DNA of 64,000 nucleotides from NCBI RefSeq assembly GCF_025562755.1, contig NZ_CP103300.1, forward strand, positions 248,001-312,000, written 5' to 3'. Origin of the DNA: Endozoicomonas euniceicola. Its GTDB lineage: Bacteria > Pseudomonadota > Gammaproteobacteria > Pseudomonadales > Endozoicomonadaceae. Positions 46,677 to 56,556 of this stretch are shown piece after piece. Below the pieces are notes generated by a model. The model had not been told where the DNA came from. It saw nothing but the letters and a program-made list of their open reading frames with translations, and made no database searches. A program made the position numbers and the translations under genes. Numbering within the stretch: position 1 is the stretch's first letter; each line of letters opens with the position of its first letter.

Positions 46677-47537
46677 CTACTCCTTGTTACTAGAGCGAAT
46701 CAAAGTTGCTGATGAAAGTAATAGAGCCAAAGGTATAACGGAGCGTTGCCAACTGTCTGAAATCGGTGCCTCACCAGTGGGGTATTGAGATAACTTTGTT
46801 GTGAAGACGCCATGCGTTGTGTTGAAATCGATCTTTATCTCATTAGTTGATAATTGGTATTTTATATCTACAGGCTCAAATAATTCGTTTAGACTTACTT
46901 TCCGGGATGAATTTTCTGTAACAGCATCAGAAGTCATTGCTTTACTGTTGTCTTCACAACCACCACAACACTTATCATTTGAGCCAATACTTTTTGGACG
47001 GTATGGACATTGATCGCAGTTTAATGGTTGGGCTTTGATCGTTAACTTGTTCTTATTTGTGCTCAAATTCGTAACACGAAAAACAGGAGTTATTCCTTTA
47101 TTAGAACCACTAAACTTCAGAGTTGGCATGTCTAACCAAATAATTGAACCTTTACTTATTTGTGATACAACTTGATTTAATGAAGCACCTGAAAATAAAC
47201 AGTCATCGATTAACAATGCAAAGATTGAAGATTTATCTAACAGGGGGAAAGCGACTTGTGTACATAAGCTATGCTCAGTTATAAATGGGAATCTTGCAGG
47301 GTGATCCGAAATTTCGATTTGAGATGGTAAACTATCAAATAGCTTGAAACTTGTTTGATTGCTCTTTAAATCAGTTGTAATTTCTCCTTTAACCATTAAT
47401 GAATAGCTATTGCCTTTAGCTTTAAATACCGTTTGAAATAAAGTGGTCGATGCATCAGAAGTTGGCGCTTGGATCAAGGAATAAAGTAACACTGAATCTA
47501 GCAAAAAAGATCTATGAAGTGAGTTCTGACAAAGCAT
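46677..47537 (-). CDS. Unknown exported Cys-rich protein
   Basis: 286 aa from the ATG at 47537, where GGGAG lies seven bases upstream. The N-terminus (LHRSFLLDSVLLYSLIQAPTSDA) could be a signal peptide. The N-terminal half is strand-rich (FQTVFKAKGNSYSLMVKGEI). A central cysteine group reads CDQCPYRP and CCGGCEDNS. A hydrophobic C-terminus (VIPLALLLSSATLI) may anchor it. The phrase FALLIDDCLFSGASLNQVV looks like a PRTase loop, but the rest does not. AT-rich relative to the backbone, lying between IS91 and IS1380-like DNA. Family not recognised. Confidence 0.55.
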   Translation of the reverse strand: MLCQNSLHRSFLLDSVLLYSLIQAPTSDASTTLFQTVFKAKGNSYSLMVKGEITTDLKSNQTSFKLFDSLPSQIEISDHPARFPFITEHSLCTQVAFPLLDKSSIFALLIDDCLFSGASLNQVVSQISKGSIIWLDMPTLKFSGSNKGITPVFRVTNLSTNKNKLTIKAQPLNCDQCPYRPKSIGSNDKCCGGCEDNSKAMTSDAVTENSSRKVSLNELFEPVDIKYQLSTNEIKIDFNTTHGVFTTKLSQYPTGEAPISDSWQRSVIPLALLLSSATLIRSSNKE

Positions 47538-47736
47538 AATTAAACTCCCTTCCTTGAAATTCAAGGAAATGCTATATGCATAGATATATTAAGACATTTA
47601 CCCCCCTAAGTCCCGCTTAACGATTTAAAAAAACAAAATAGGATGAACTGAAGGGGGTGTCCTCTGTGCTGTTCAGGCAAAATACCTGTGCGAATAACAA
47701 CGCACCTGCAAGGTGCTACACAGGGGACGCCTCCAG

Positions 47737-48114
47737 ATGATAATTCCAAAACCTGAAAAAATCGACATAGAATTCATCGATGCCAAGCTGACAGGTATGG
47801 CTGGCAGCCTGTTCGTTGCCCGACTTGCCAACCAGCTCAAGCTTCCTGATCTGCTCAAAGACCAAATCTGCCTCAAGAAACGAAACCGGGGCTGTGATGA
47901 TAAAGACTCTCTTCTTGGCCTGATTCACAACTTCTGCGCCGGTAATGGAAAACTGTCTGATATGGATGCCCTGCGTGCAGACAAACCGGCTGTCAGCCTG
48001 CTTGGCCTTGAAGATGTACGCTCTTCCAAACGCATGGGAGAGTACCTGGCATTATTTAACGCAAATTTCGTGAAAGCCTTGTATTCCGTTGCTCACAGAC
48101 TTTGCCAACAAATA
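47737..48114 (+). pseudogene. IS1380-like transposase, N-terminal fragment
   Basis: About 126 codons starting MIIPKPEKIDIEFIDAKLTG, with LFVARLANQLKLPDLLKDQI and GLIHNFCAGNGKLSDMDALR, similar to the N-terminal domain of IS1380-type transposases. It is cut off at about 48114 where the ISL3 terminal repeat begins. Upstream (47655-47730) an imperfect inverted repeat GTCCTCTGTG/CACAGGGGAC lies in the leader. The C-terminal part is absent. Confidence 0.5.
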
Positions 48115-49551
48115 GGGTTCCTCGCTGTTTGCTATGGATTTAGTACGGTTATCTGACTGATAATTACCTGCCAAATAAAGTACACAGGTTTCGCAATTGT
48201 TCATGGATGGTAACCAGATTTTCATGCTTGGTCTTGGTTTGCAGGCACCCTGGAAAATAGTTAATCAACACCTCGATACATCCCAGAAGCCCAACCAGCT
48301 CAGACTCAGAGTCAGCGCTGATCGTGGCAGCCTGTTTCCCTGCCCTAAACGCGGTAAGGCTTGCCCGGCACATGACTTTAAGGAACTACCTGGCAGCATC
48401 TGAACTTTTTTCAGCATCATTGCTATATCACCGCTAAAGTACCTCGGACAACCTGTGAAGAACACGGCACTCTTCGTGTAAATGTTCCCTGGGCCAGAGA
48501 GAACAGTAAGTTTACCCTTCTTTTTGAACAGGCGTTGCTGTCTCTGGTCAGGGAGATGCCGGTCAAAGCCTGTGCCAAACATATCGGAGTCAATGACAAG
48601 CGTATATGGCGGGTGATCAAGCATTACGTCAGTCAGGCATTACTGCAAATGGATCTGTCATCTCTGAAGGCTATAGGGCTGGACGAAACGGCCTCAAAAC
48701 GAGGTCATAACTACGTTACCGTTTTCATTGATATGGACAGGCATGACAAGCCCGTAATCTTTGCCACCACAGGTAAGGGCAAGGGTACTGTTAATGAGTT
48801 CAGGGCATTTCTGGAGAAGCATGGAGGTCAGGCAGATAACGTACTTGAGGTGGTTTGCGATATGTCAAAAGCGTTCCTGGCCGCCGTGAAAGAAGAGCTG
48901 CCGCAAGCCAACGTCACTGTTGACTGGTTCCACGTTGTTCAGCTGTTTACCAGGGCTGTTGACGATGTCCGTAAAGAAGAGCGGTAACTTTTCTACAAAC
49001 CGCTTCAAAATTAGCAATTAAGACACCGCTTTTCCCTATTGTTGCCTCCAATTGTTATACCTTTGGCGGATCATGATTGCGCATTTCACAAAGCCGCTCC
49101 TCACTCATTAACCAGGGCAGATAAGGAGTGAGATCATTAGGTGGCTTCCTGCCATTTATGGCACAAGCCTCAAGATAGGCACCCAGCCAGATTTTTGGAT
49201 TAATATCCCAAAGCTTTAGCGTCATAAAAACGCTGAATAGAAAAGCGGCTATATCAGCACTCCATACGCTGCCAGAGCCGTAGTAATTCTTCCTGCCAAC
49301 GACACCTGTGCGCAGTGCTTGCTCTGCAGCGTTGTTATCCATGGGGATACCGGGATCAGTGACAAAGCGGGTCAATCCTTCCCAGTGATTCTGTAGACTT
49401 TCGAGCACTTTTTTCGCTCTGACTCGCAGTTTAGGACGATTAAGTTCCTGAACCCTCTGGATTGCCATCTGCTCTACCTGATGTTCAAGCCGTAACTGCT
49501 GTGTTGCTAGCTGCTCTGGTTCATCAAGCACTTCAAGTCGCTGACTATTAA

Positions 49552-50854
49552 GGGGAGCGGCAATCAATAATTTACCGGTTCCGGAACAATTGTCACATCC
49601 CATTTCTTTAACTCAGGGTGGCGAATGATGTGAGGCTGTATTTCAGCTAATTCCTGTTTACTCAGTCTCACACCTTTTTGATACGGTTGATCAAGTAGCT
49701 TCACTATCGGGTTCATGCATTTCCATACCATTGTTTTTGTCCACTCCAAAACAGACGTTACTGTGTTCAGAAGGCTTCCATTCCAATGGTTTTCGAGATA
49801 AGACCAGCCTCGTTCAATCGGATTGTATTTGCTGTGGTAGGGAGGGTAGTAAACCAGCCGTATCTTCAGCCCCGCTTTTTTGGCAAACTCAACCATTCTG
49901 AAAAGAAACTGGGTTCGGTGGCTGTTACTTTCAGGTCCGTTGTCTGCGTAGATAACCAGCTCATCGACATACCTGTTAGCTTCCTTCACCTGCTCCCACC
50001 ATTGCTCAATAGCATCGCAGATAAAATCACTGGTTTTGTAAGAGTTGCCGTAAAAGACATACAGCTGATCATCTTCCAGATTGAGTACCCCGAAGGGGAT
50101 CATTTTTTCTTTGGTTGCCATATCATGATCCAGCGCTTTGACCGCTTCTGCCCCTCTGGCCTTACCACCTCTGGAAAAATTTCCAAGGTTAACCGTTGCT
50201 TTGCAATCAATGCTGATCTGAAGACTCTGCTTTCTCTGGCTTGCGGTGCTTTTTACTTGTTTGACGTTTTCAAAGATGGCATCGGTTTCCGGGATTTTTT
50301 TTCCGGCGTGGTCTTCTGTACCTTGTGAAGTTTATAGCCCATACGGTTCAACATGTTGCAGAAAGTACGCTCTTTGGGAAGTTGCTCTTCCTGCCACCCT
50401 TTTTCATCAATCAGTTTTTTCCGAACAGCACTGGCTGTTATGCGAGCATAGGAGAACGTATTTCTGAGCTGCGGGTCAGCCTGACTTTCAGGGTCAACCA
50501 GACTTCGGATGTCTTGTTCCAGTTGACGGTTTGCTACTTCTGCTTTTGGCTTGCCCTGTGATGCGTAATTTCCATAACAAACAAGTCCTGTTCGTTTTTC
50601 ATGCATCCCGAGTTCAACGGTATGACGGCCAAAATTGAACTCGGTTTCAGTAAGGCGTGGACTACCAAAACAGAGCTGTTCAGCGACTTCAGCTATGAAG
50701 GCTCTGTGTTCAGAGCCTTTGAGCTTTTTAGCAGCAAGTATAATGAGGTGTTTGCATTCAGGGGTGACATTAACGCTGGACATGACGTTCACAATCAATC
50801 ACAGAGGGAGTAAGCAGGAAAGATACTCCGGTAAAGTTTGTTATGCCACTCCCC
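49552..50854 (-). mobile_element. ISAzo13-type element, copy 1 (inside IS66)
   Basis: 1303 bp with terminal repeats GGGGAGCGGCAATCAATAAT (left) and the related GGGGAGTGGCATAACAAACT (right, complement), both leading to TTTACCGG. Flanked by TAA on both sides (49549-49551, 50855-50857), read as a three-base duplication. It is the inverted twin of 53275-54577. Confidence 0.9.
49564..50783 (-). CDS. ISAzo13-family transposase, two frames joined at A8 (copy 1)
   Basis: First frame from 50783 (MSSVNVTPECKHLIIL) to a stop near 50253; the second, in the -1 frame, carries the catalytic part to 49564. The frames overlap at a run of eight A on the coding strand (50295-50302), where GAA-AAA-AAA-TCC re-read one base back gives IPETDAIFENVKQV. 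Catalytic region: ISIDCKATVNLGNF, IYADNGPESNS, YHSKYNPIERGW (DDE). Both copies share the site, which favours programmed -1 frameshifting. Confidence 0.82.
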
Positions 50855-52575
50855 TAAGATGATATAAACGACCAATCCTGTTCACCCAGGTGGCGCTCCA
50901 TTTCTCCAACTCCGGATCACCTCGTTGAGCGTCAATAAAATCCCGCCTGACGTGAGCCCAGCAGAAAGCTAAATTAATAGACACCGCATCATTCGCAAGC
51001 TTTTTGTACGCTGAGTATCGGTCACACACCAGCGTTCCAGCCCCGTCACCAATGATCGACTCTGGTACGACAGCCGCACGGGTGTCAGCAATGCTGAAAT
51101 AAACCGCCTGATCACAGAGAAATACCCAAAGCCAATGTTTGTGAGAACCTGTGGTCTCATGTGCCCAGCTGATCCACCGGGTTTCATCAGCATGCCACTG
51201 ATCGCTACTGGCGACGAATTCCCGAGTAGCTTCGGCAACCGGCTCAAAAAAGGGCGTTATAGCTTCCAGGCCAAAGGAGATGGTCGCCTGCGACAGTTCC
51301 AGTCCCTGAGTCTTATAAGACTCAAGTTGCCTGTTTATGGGGATGCCGTATGCGTACTTATTCAGCAACAGCTCCACCCAGACAGAAATACCAAGCTTTC
51401 CTTTGTTGATGAGTCTTGGTGGAGGTGGTGGAGTAGTAATATTGGGCGTTTCAGGGCACTGGCAAGTTTTTTGGTAATGCCTTCGGTGATAACGACGAAC
51501 GTGAGCCTTAACTTCAACTTCAATTACGTCGCAGCTGTCGTCATTGAAAAAAGACTTGAATGGCCGGTGACAGACTGTACAACACTGTTTGTCCACTGGT
51601 AAGTCTACAGACTCATGAACCACTGGCAGGTTGTTGTGAAGATGGCGACCAGAGCCGGGGACTCCGGGCTGGTGACCTCGTTTTCGATTTGAAGGTGGCC
51701 GGGTAGTATTGCCACTTTTCTTTGAAGAAGAACTGGTCTTCTCTGATTTACGACCGAAAAGCAAGTGCTTCATGTGTGCCAGTTCTGATTTCAGATCAGC
51801 GACCTGGGTGTTCAACCCAGCCATTTCGGCTTTATGCTGAGCGATAAGAGAGGCATTTTTAGCCAATACTTTTTTCTCTCGGCCACAGGCCGCCTTCCAC
51901 ATGGCATGCCAGAGGTTGGCCTGCTGTTTTAGCTGGATGTGTTCCTGCTTGGTGAGGATGACCTGCGAGGTAGCAAAGGGGGCAGGCAGTAATGCAGGTG
52001 TTGTGCCTGATCCTGAAACATGAGCATTTTGCATACTCTAAAAGTAGACGACTTTGAGCTTATGTTTAGTGGTTTGTAGAAAAGTTACGAAGAGCGAAAG
52101 CTGGGGCAGCATCCGAAAAGCTTGCGCTGGGCAGTGCTAAAGAAGGCAGATGGGCCACTCACTGAAAAACAGATGGAAGCACTTGCCGAACTGGAAAGCA
52201 GTGACTTGAAAACGGGTATAGCATGGCGAATCAAGGAAAAGCTTCGCTGGATCCGGAAGGCTAAAACAGCACAGGCGGCTCGCTGGAGGTTAACGCATTT
52301 CATCAAATATGCGAAATCCGAACTGGGCGAGTGCGAGATTCTGAAGCCGGTACGTAAGGCGCTATCAACGGTAGAGGGTCATGCTGATAAGATAATACAA
52401 CGATGGTCATCAACCTATACCAATGCTCGCATGGAAGGGCTGAACAGCTTGTTTCAGGCAGCCCGAAGCAGAGCAAGGGGCTATCGAAATACAGGAACTT
52501 TTCTGATGATGATCTATATGATTGCCAGCCCTGTAGCGGATTTACTGAAATCCATATGAAACGGCGAAGAGCCCC

Positions 52576-53096
52576 TAAAAATGAAACTTCCTTCTGCTTC
52601 GGAACTCTGATCCGTATTACTGTTTTTCCTCTATATTCTACAGTATCAACCTGACTTAGGAGATTGTTTTTTAATGTGTCAGAAAGATCAGAGTCTTTAA
52701 TTGCAGAAAGAATTTTTGCTACATAGGATTCAAGATCACACTTTAAGTGTTTTAACTCTCGCTCAATACCAACAACAAAACGCCCTTTAACTTCTACAGG
52801 TTTGTCATCGTCAAGGTTTTCAATTCTTTCTGCATCTTCTGCTTTATCAGCAACACCAATAAATAAGAACCCATCAGCATCAGGTCCAACATTGGCAATA
52901 CCACAAAGTGTTTCAATAATTTTTGGTAATATCTTTTTATCAAGTTTTCTATTAGGAGATAAATCTACAATCCCTTGTTTACATTCATATCTAGAGGTTT
53001 CTATTTTTGACCTTCTAAGAGAATTTTCCAAATCAAGTGCAAGACCTGCTCCATGCTTTAACAGTGGAGGGTCTTTTTTTACAAAATGACTTTGGG
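52576..53096 (-). pseudogene. AlbA_2 (Schlafen-type) domain gene, truncated at both ends
   Basis: The frame on the minus strand reads AGLALDLENSLRRSKIETSR, YECKQG, ETLCGIANVGPDADGFLFIGVAD and KTVIRIRVPKQKEVSF, matching AlbA_2 putative DNA/RNA-binding domains (YECKQG is the acidic/Lys strand, ANVGPDADGFLFIGV the Gly-rich turn). The C-terminal part is lost at the ISL3 end near 52575 and the N-terminal part at the IS1595 fragment near 53097. AlbA_2 proteins occur in defence and regulatory loci, but no partner gene is visible. Confidence 0.6.
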
Positions 53097-53274
53097 CTAA
53101 GTTCCTGTTAGCAGTTGGAAGCACCAATGTTCCGCAACTCTTTTGACGAATTGGTCAGTATTTAACTTTACTGATGCAGTCAGATCGCGCCTCCAGGCTA
53201 GGTAATGCGGGAGATAGCGGGTAGCAACACCATGAAATACACCGCCAATCCATGTTTTTAAGTTACTGTGGTAA
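53097..53274 (-). pseudogene. IS1595-family transposase, C-terminal fragment
   Basis: The last ~58 codons: YHSNLKTWIGGVFHGVATRY, LPHYLAWRRDLTA, then RVAEHWCFQLLTGT and stop at 53097. This is the usual end of IS1595/ISSpo-type transposases. The N-terminal part is cut by ISAzo13 copy 2 at 53275 and was not found elsewhere in the window. Confidence 0.75.
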
Positions 53275-54577
53275 GGGGAGTGGCATAACAAACTTTACCG
53301 GAGTATCTTTCCTGCTTACTCCCTCTGTGATTGATTGTGAACGTCATGTCCAGCGTTAATGTCACCCCTGAATGCAAACACCTCATTATACTTGCTGCTA
53401 AAAAGCTCAAAGGCTCTGAACACAGAGCCTTCATAGCTGAAGTCGCTGAACAGCTCTGTTTTGGTAGTCCACGCCTTACTGAAACCGAGTTCAATTTTGG
53501 CCGTCATACCGTTGAACTCGGGATGCATGAAAAACGAACAGGACTTGTTTGTTATGGAAATTACGCATCACAGGGCAAGCCAAAAGCAGAAGTAGCAAAC
53601 CGTCAACTGGAACAAGACATCCGAAGTCTGGTTGACCCTGAAAGTCAGGCTGACCCGCAGCTCAGAAATACGTTCTCCTATGCTCGCATAACAGCCAGTG
53701 CTGTTCGGAAAAAACTGATTGATGAAAAAGGGTGGCAGGAAGAGCAACTTCCCAAAGAGCGTACTTTCTGCAACATGTTGAACCGTATGGGCTATAAACT
53801 TCACAAGGTACAGAAGACCACGCCGGAAAAAAAATCCCGGAAACCGATGCCATCTTTGAAAACGTCAAACAAGTAAAAAGCACCGCAAGCCAGAGAAAGC
53901 AGAGTCTTCAGATCAGCATTGATTGCAAAGCAACGGTTAACCTTGGAAATTTTTCCAGAGGTGGTAAGGCCAGAGGGGCAGAAGCGGTCAAAGCGCTGGA
54001 TCATGATATGGCAACCAAAGAAAAAATGATCCCCTTCGGGGTACTCAATCTGGAAGATGATCAGCTGTATGTCTTTTACGGCAACTCTTACAAAACCAGT
54101 GATTTTATCTGCGATGCTATTGAGCAATGGTGGGAGCAGGTGAAGGAAGCTAACAGGTATGTCGATGAGCTGGTTATCTACGCAGACAACGGACCTGAAA
54201 GTAACAGCCACCGAACCCAGTTTCTTTTCAGAATGGTTGAGTTTGCCAAAAAAGCGGGGCTGAAGATACGGCTGGTTTACTACCCTCCCTACCACAGCAA
54301 ATACAATCCGATTGAACGAGGCTGGTCTTATCTCGAAAACCATTGGAATGGAAACCTTCTGAACACAGTAACGTCTGTTTTGGAGTGGACAAAAACAATG
54401 GTATGGAAATGCATGAACCCGATAGTGAAGCTACTTGATCAACCGTATCAAAAAGGTGTGAGACTGAGTAAACAGGAATTAGCTGAAATACAGCCTCACA
54501 TCATTCGCCACCCTGAGTTAAAGAAATGGGATGTGACAATTGTTCCGGAACCGGTAAATTATTGATTGCCGCTCCCC
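53275..54577 (+). mobile_element. ISAzo13-type element, copy 2 (inverted)
   Basis: 1303 bp, same ends as copy 1 in the opposite orientation, 2.4 kb away. I found a single base difference by eye (Gly-Asn here versus Gly-Ser in copy 1 in the stretch NHWNGxLLNTV). The flanks do not match: TAA on the left inside IS1595, TTA on the right inside IS110. This is not a simple insertion and indicates recombination or deletion at this copy. Confidence 0.88.
53346..54565 (+). CDS. ISAzo13-family transposase, two frames joined at A8 (copy 2)
   Basis: Same arrangement as copy 1: first frame from the ATG at 53346 to the TAA near 53876, second frame reached by a -1 shift at the eight-A run 53827-53834 and ending at 54565. 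The second frame holds the DDE residues (ISIDCKATV, YADNGPESNS, SKYNPIERGW). Possible product of the fusion is about 407 aa, normal for the family. Confidence 0.82.
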
Positions 54578-55803
54578 TTACCAGCGACCTTGAGGCGATG
54601 GCCAATTGGCTGGTCAAACTCGGCATTACGACGGTGGTCATGGAATCCACCGGCGTCTATTGGATTCCCGCTTTTGAAATACTCGAGTCCCATGGGTTAG
54701 ACGTAAAGCTAGTGAATGCCCGGCATGTCAAGAACGTCTCTGGTCGTAAGTCCGATGTTTTGGACTGCCAGTGGCTGTTACAGCTTCATACCTATGGTTT
54801 GCTGGAAGGGGCTTTCCGGCCTGACGAGCAGGTATGCTCATTGCGGGCTTACATGCGCCAGCGTGAGAACCTGGTTCGTTGTCGTGCCTCCCACATCCAG
54901 CACATGCAAAAGGCACTGAGGCAGATGAACCTGCTGCTGGATAATGTGGTGACCGACATTACCGGCAAAACCGGTATGACCATCATTCGCTCCATCCTGA
55001 CAGGTCAGCGTGATCCAAAAGAACTGGCCAGGCATCGTGACAAGCGTTGCCAAAAGTCAGAAGAAGAGATCGCCAAATCCCTGAAGGGCCATTATCGTGC
55101 AGAACACCTGTTTGCCTTGCAGCAAGCTGCTGAGCTTTACGACACTTATGGTGAAAAAATCCTGGCTTGTGATGCCGCCCTGGAAAAGCAGTTGGAGAAG
55201 TTCGACAGCAAGGTAGAGCCTGCGTCGTCAGATGATCCAGGTCCAGATCAACCTGCAAAAAAACGTAAGTCACGTAGCGCCCCCAGCTTTGATGTTCGGT
55301 CTCAGCTTAACCGGGTGTCGGGTGTTGACCTGACGAAAATTGATGGCATTGATGAAAACACGGCATTGAAAATCCTCTCCGAAATAGGGCTGGATATGTG
55401 TCGCTGGCCATCGGCCAAACATTTTGCGTCCTGGCTGGGTCTCTGTCCCGGAACCAATATATCCGGCGGGAAGGTTCTGAACCGTAAAACCAAACGCATT
55501 CCCAATGCGGCTGCCACCGCTTTCAGAATGGCGGCCTTTACCCTGATGAACTCCAAAAGCGCATTGGGAGCCTATTGCCGAAGAATGCGAAGCAAGATGG
55601 GTTCACCCAAGGCTATTACGGCAACCGCTCACAAACTGGCCCGGCTGGTTTATAGCATGCTCAAGCATGGCAGCGCTTATGTTGACAAAGGCCAGGATTA
55701 CTACGAGCGCGAGCACAAGGACAGGGTGATGAAGAACCTGAAGAAAAAGGCGGAAGACATGGGTTTCATGCTGGTTCCGGCAGAGTCTGTCGCCAATAGC
55801 TGA
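54578..55803 (+). pseudogene. IS110-family transposase, N-terminus lost
   Basis: Frame open from the ISAzo13 end: SDLEAMANWLVKLGITTVVM, ESTGVYWIPAFEIL, NARHVKNVSGRKSDVLDCQWL, which belong to the DEDD domain of IS110 transposases, then a coiled middle and the C-terminal domain VSGVDLTKIDGIDENTALKIL, FASWLGLCPGTNISGGK. The first residues, including the initial Asp, are missing. Apart from that it is intact, to the stop at 55803. Confidence 0.87.
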
Positions 55804-55984
55804 CAGAGTGCAAAGCGGTGAGAACACTGGAAGTTACTCAGAAGTTAAGCCAAGATATTGCGACGCACTTGCTGAACAACTAAAGATAATTGAACTCGCA
55901 ATGATAGCTAAAGATATTCTATTTTTCTTCATTTTTACTCCTTATGCCCATTTAATTAATAGCTACTATCTGGGCAGGATAGAA

Positions 55985-56062
55985 GCCTAACGCCTGCTTC
56001 AGCCGCGTGCAAAAGGCACGTCGGGTGAGCGAAGCGAACGAACTGCAACCATTTGTTAGCTG
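55985..56062 (-). other. attC-like integron recombination site
   Basis: On the minus strand the site starts GCTAACAAATGGTTGCAG, contains an inner hairpin (CGTGC-CTTTT-GCACG) and ends GCAGGCGTTAGGC. The last seven bases GTTAGGC fit the core GTTRRRY exactly, and the outer ends pair with each other (GCTAAC/GTTAGGC). Length about 76 bases is normal. The stop codon TAA of the DUF523 gene lies within it, as in many cassettes. No integron integrase is present in the window. Confidence 0.65.
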
Positions 56063-56556
56063 CGTGTGCGTTCGTGTGAAGTTAATAAAGTTGCAGCTTC
56101 ATTGATGTTGTTTTGACTAAAGACTCTAATTCCATGCTTTGAAAGCAGAGCTGCGGTAACACCTTGGCCAGCTTTTTTGGTATCGGAAAAATCACCATTA
56201 TAAATCATAGTGCTACCGCAAGAAGGGCTTGATTCAGTTAAAATTGCAACTTGGATTTTATGTTTTATACAAAGTTTAAGGGCAAGCTCTGCACCAGCTA
56301 TGAATTGCTCAGAAACATCTTCACCAGTATTTTCAACAACTCTAGCATTAAGTTGTAATACGTCTTCACCATTACCATTTTGTATTTCTGCAGGTGCTCT
56401 TGGTGTAGGCAGGCCTGCTGAAACTTCTGGGCAAAAAGCAACAACTCTCCCTTCGTGTAACCATTTTTTGATCAGCTCATTCTCACATGATAAGTCCAGT
56501 CCATTGTATCGAACTTTATTTCCAAGAAGGCATGAACTTACCAATACTTTTTCCAT
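56056..56556 (-). CDS. DUF523 family protein, probable integron cassette gene
   Basis: 166 aa. DUF523 landmarks are LVSSCLLGNKVRYNG at the N-terminus, VVAFCPEVSAGLPTPRAPAEI, and VAILTESSPSCGSTMIYNGDF with the conserved Cys pair. The function is unknown; the family is frequent in Vibrio-type integron cassettes. It is followed by the attC-like site and preceded, at 56581-56590, by a CAGCTAACGC that reads GCGTTAGCTG on the minus strand, resembling the end of a preceding attC. Confidence 0.85.
   Translation of the reverse strand: MEKVLVSSCLLGNKVRYNGLDLSCENELIKKWLHEGRVVAFCPEVSAGLPTPRAPAEIQNGNGEDVLQLNARVVENTGEDVSEQFIAGAELALKLCIKHKIQVAILTESSPSCGSTMIYNGDFSDTKKAGQGVTAALLSKHGIRVFSQNNINEAATLLTSHERTRS

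Larger units (their letters stand above)
49055..52034 (-). pseudogene. IS66-family transposase (TnpC) split by ISAzo13
   Basis: N-terminal part 52034 down to 50855: LLFGRKSEKTSSSS, zinc motif CCTVCHRPF, DQWHADETRWISW with catalytic Asp, and LAFCWAHVRRDFID. It is cut after GRLYHL and resumes at 49551 as NSQRLEVLDEPEQ through PMDNNAAEQALRTGVVGRKNYYGSGS (Glu) to the stop at 49055. Joining the parts across a three-base TTA duplication restores the frame. Confidence 0.9.
48984..52088 (-). mobile_element. IS66-type element (transposase only) carrying nested ISAzo13
   Basis: Terminal repeats GTAACTTTTCTACAAACC at 48984 and its complement ending at 52088. A perfect eight-base target duplication GAAGAGCG lies at 48976-48983 and 52089-52096, the size known for IS66. 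Without the 1.3-kb ISAzo13 insert it would be about 1.8 kb, with a single transposase and no tnpA or tnpB, like the ISBst12 subgroup. Confidence 0.93.
48203..52559 (+). pseudogene. ISL3-family transposase, frameshifted and interrupted
   Basis: Part one begins MDGNQIFMLGLGLQAPW at 48203. Near 48385 the frame slips by one base (HDFKEL continues as TWQHLNFFQHHCYITAKV), typical of the ISL3 zinc region. The frame then runs to 48983 (VREMPVKACAKHIGV, IGLDETASKRGHNYVTV with catalytic Asp, VDWFHVVQLF), is cut by IS66, and resumes at 52097 as KLGQHPKSLRWAVLKK through MEGLNSLFQAARSRARGYRN with the Glu. Two independent lesions, so inactive. Confidence 0.88.
48115..52575 (+). mobile_element. ISL3-type insertion sequence carrying nested IS66
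   Basis: Imperfect terminal repeats: left GGGTTCCTCGCTGTTTGC... at 48115, right (complement) GGGGCTCTTCGCCGTTTCAT ending near 52575; both continue into ATGGATTT-AGTA. The transposase is split by the IS66 element at 48984-52088. No matching target duplication was seen, and the flanks are two unrelated broken genes, so one end may have been rearranged. Confidence 0.75.

Noticed and set aside
46677..47537. Calling the Cys-rich exported protein a phosphoribosyltransferase
   Set aside because: Only one short phrase (LLIDDCLFSGASL) fits; the rest of the sequence is strand-rich and unlike the fold.
53801..54343. 180-codon ORF opposite ISAzo13, present identically in both copies
   Set aside because: It is repeated only because the element is duplicated; it is the antisense of the conserved transposase.
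55808..55990. 60-codon ORF after IS110
   Set aside because: No ribosome site, no recognisable family, and it runs into the attC-like site; probably chance or a worn fragment.
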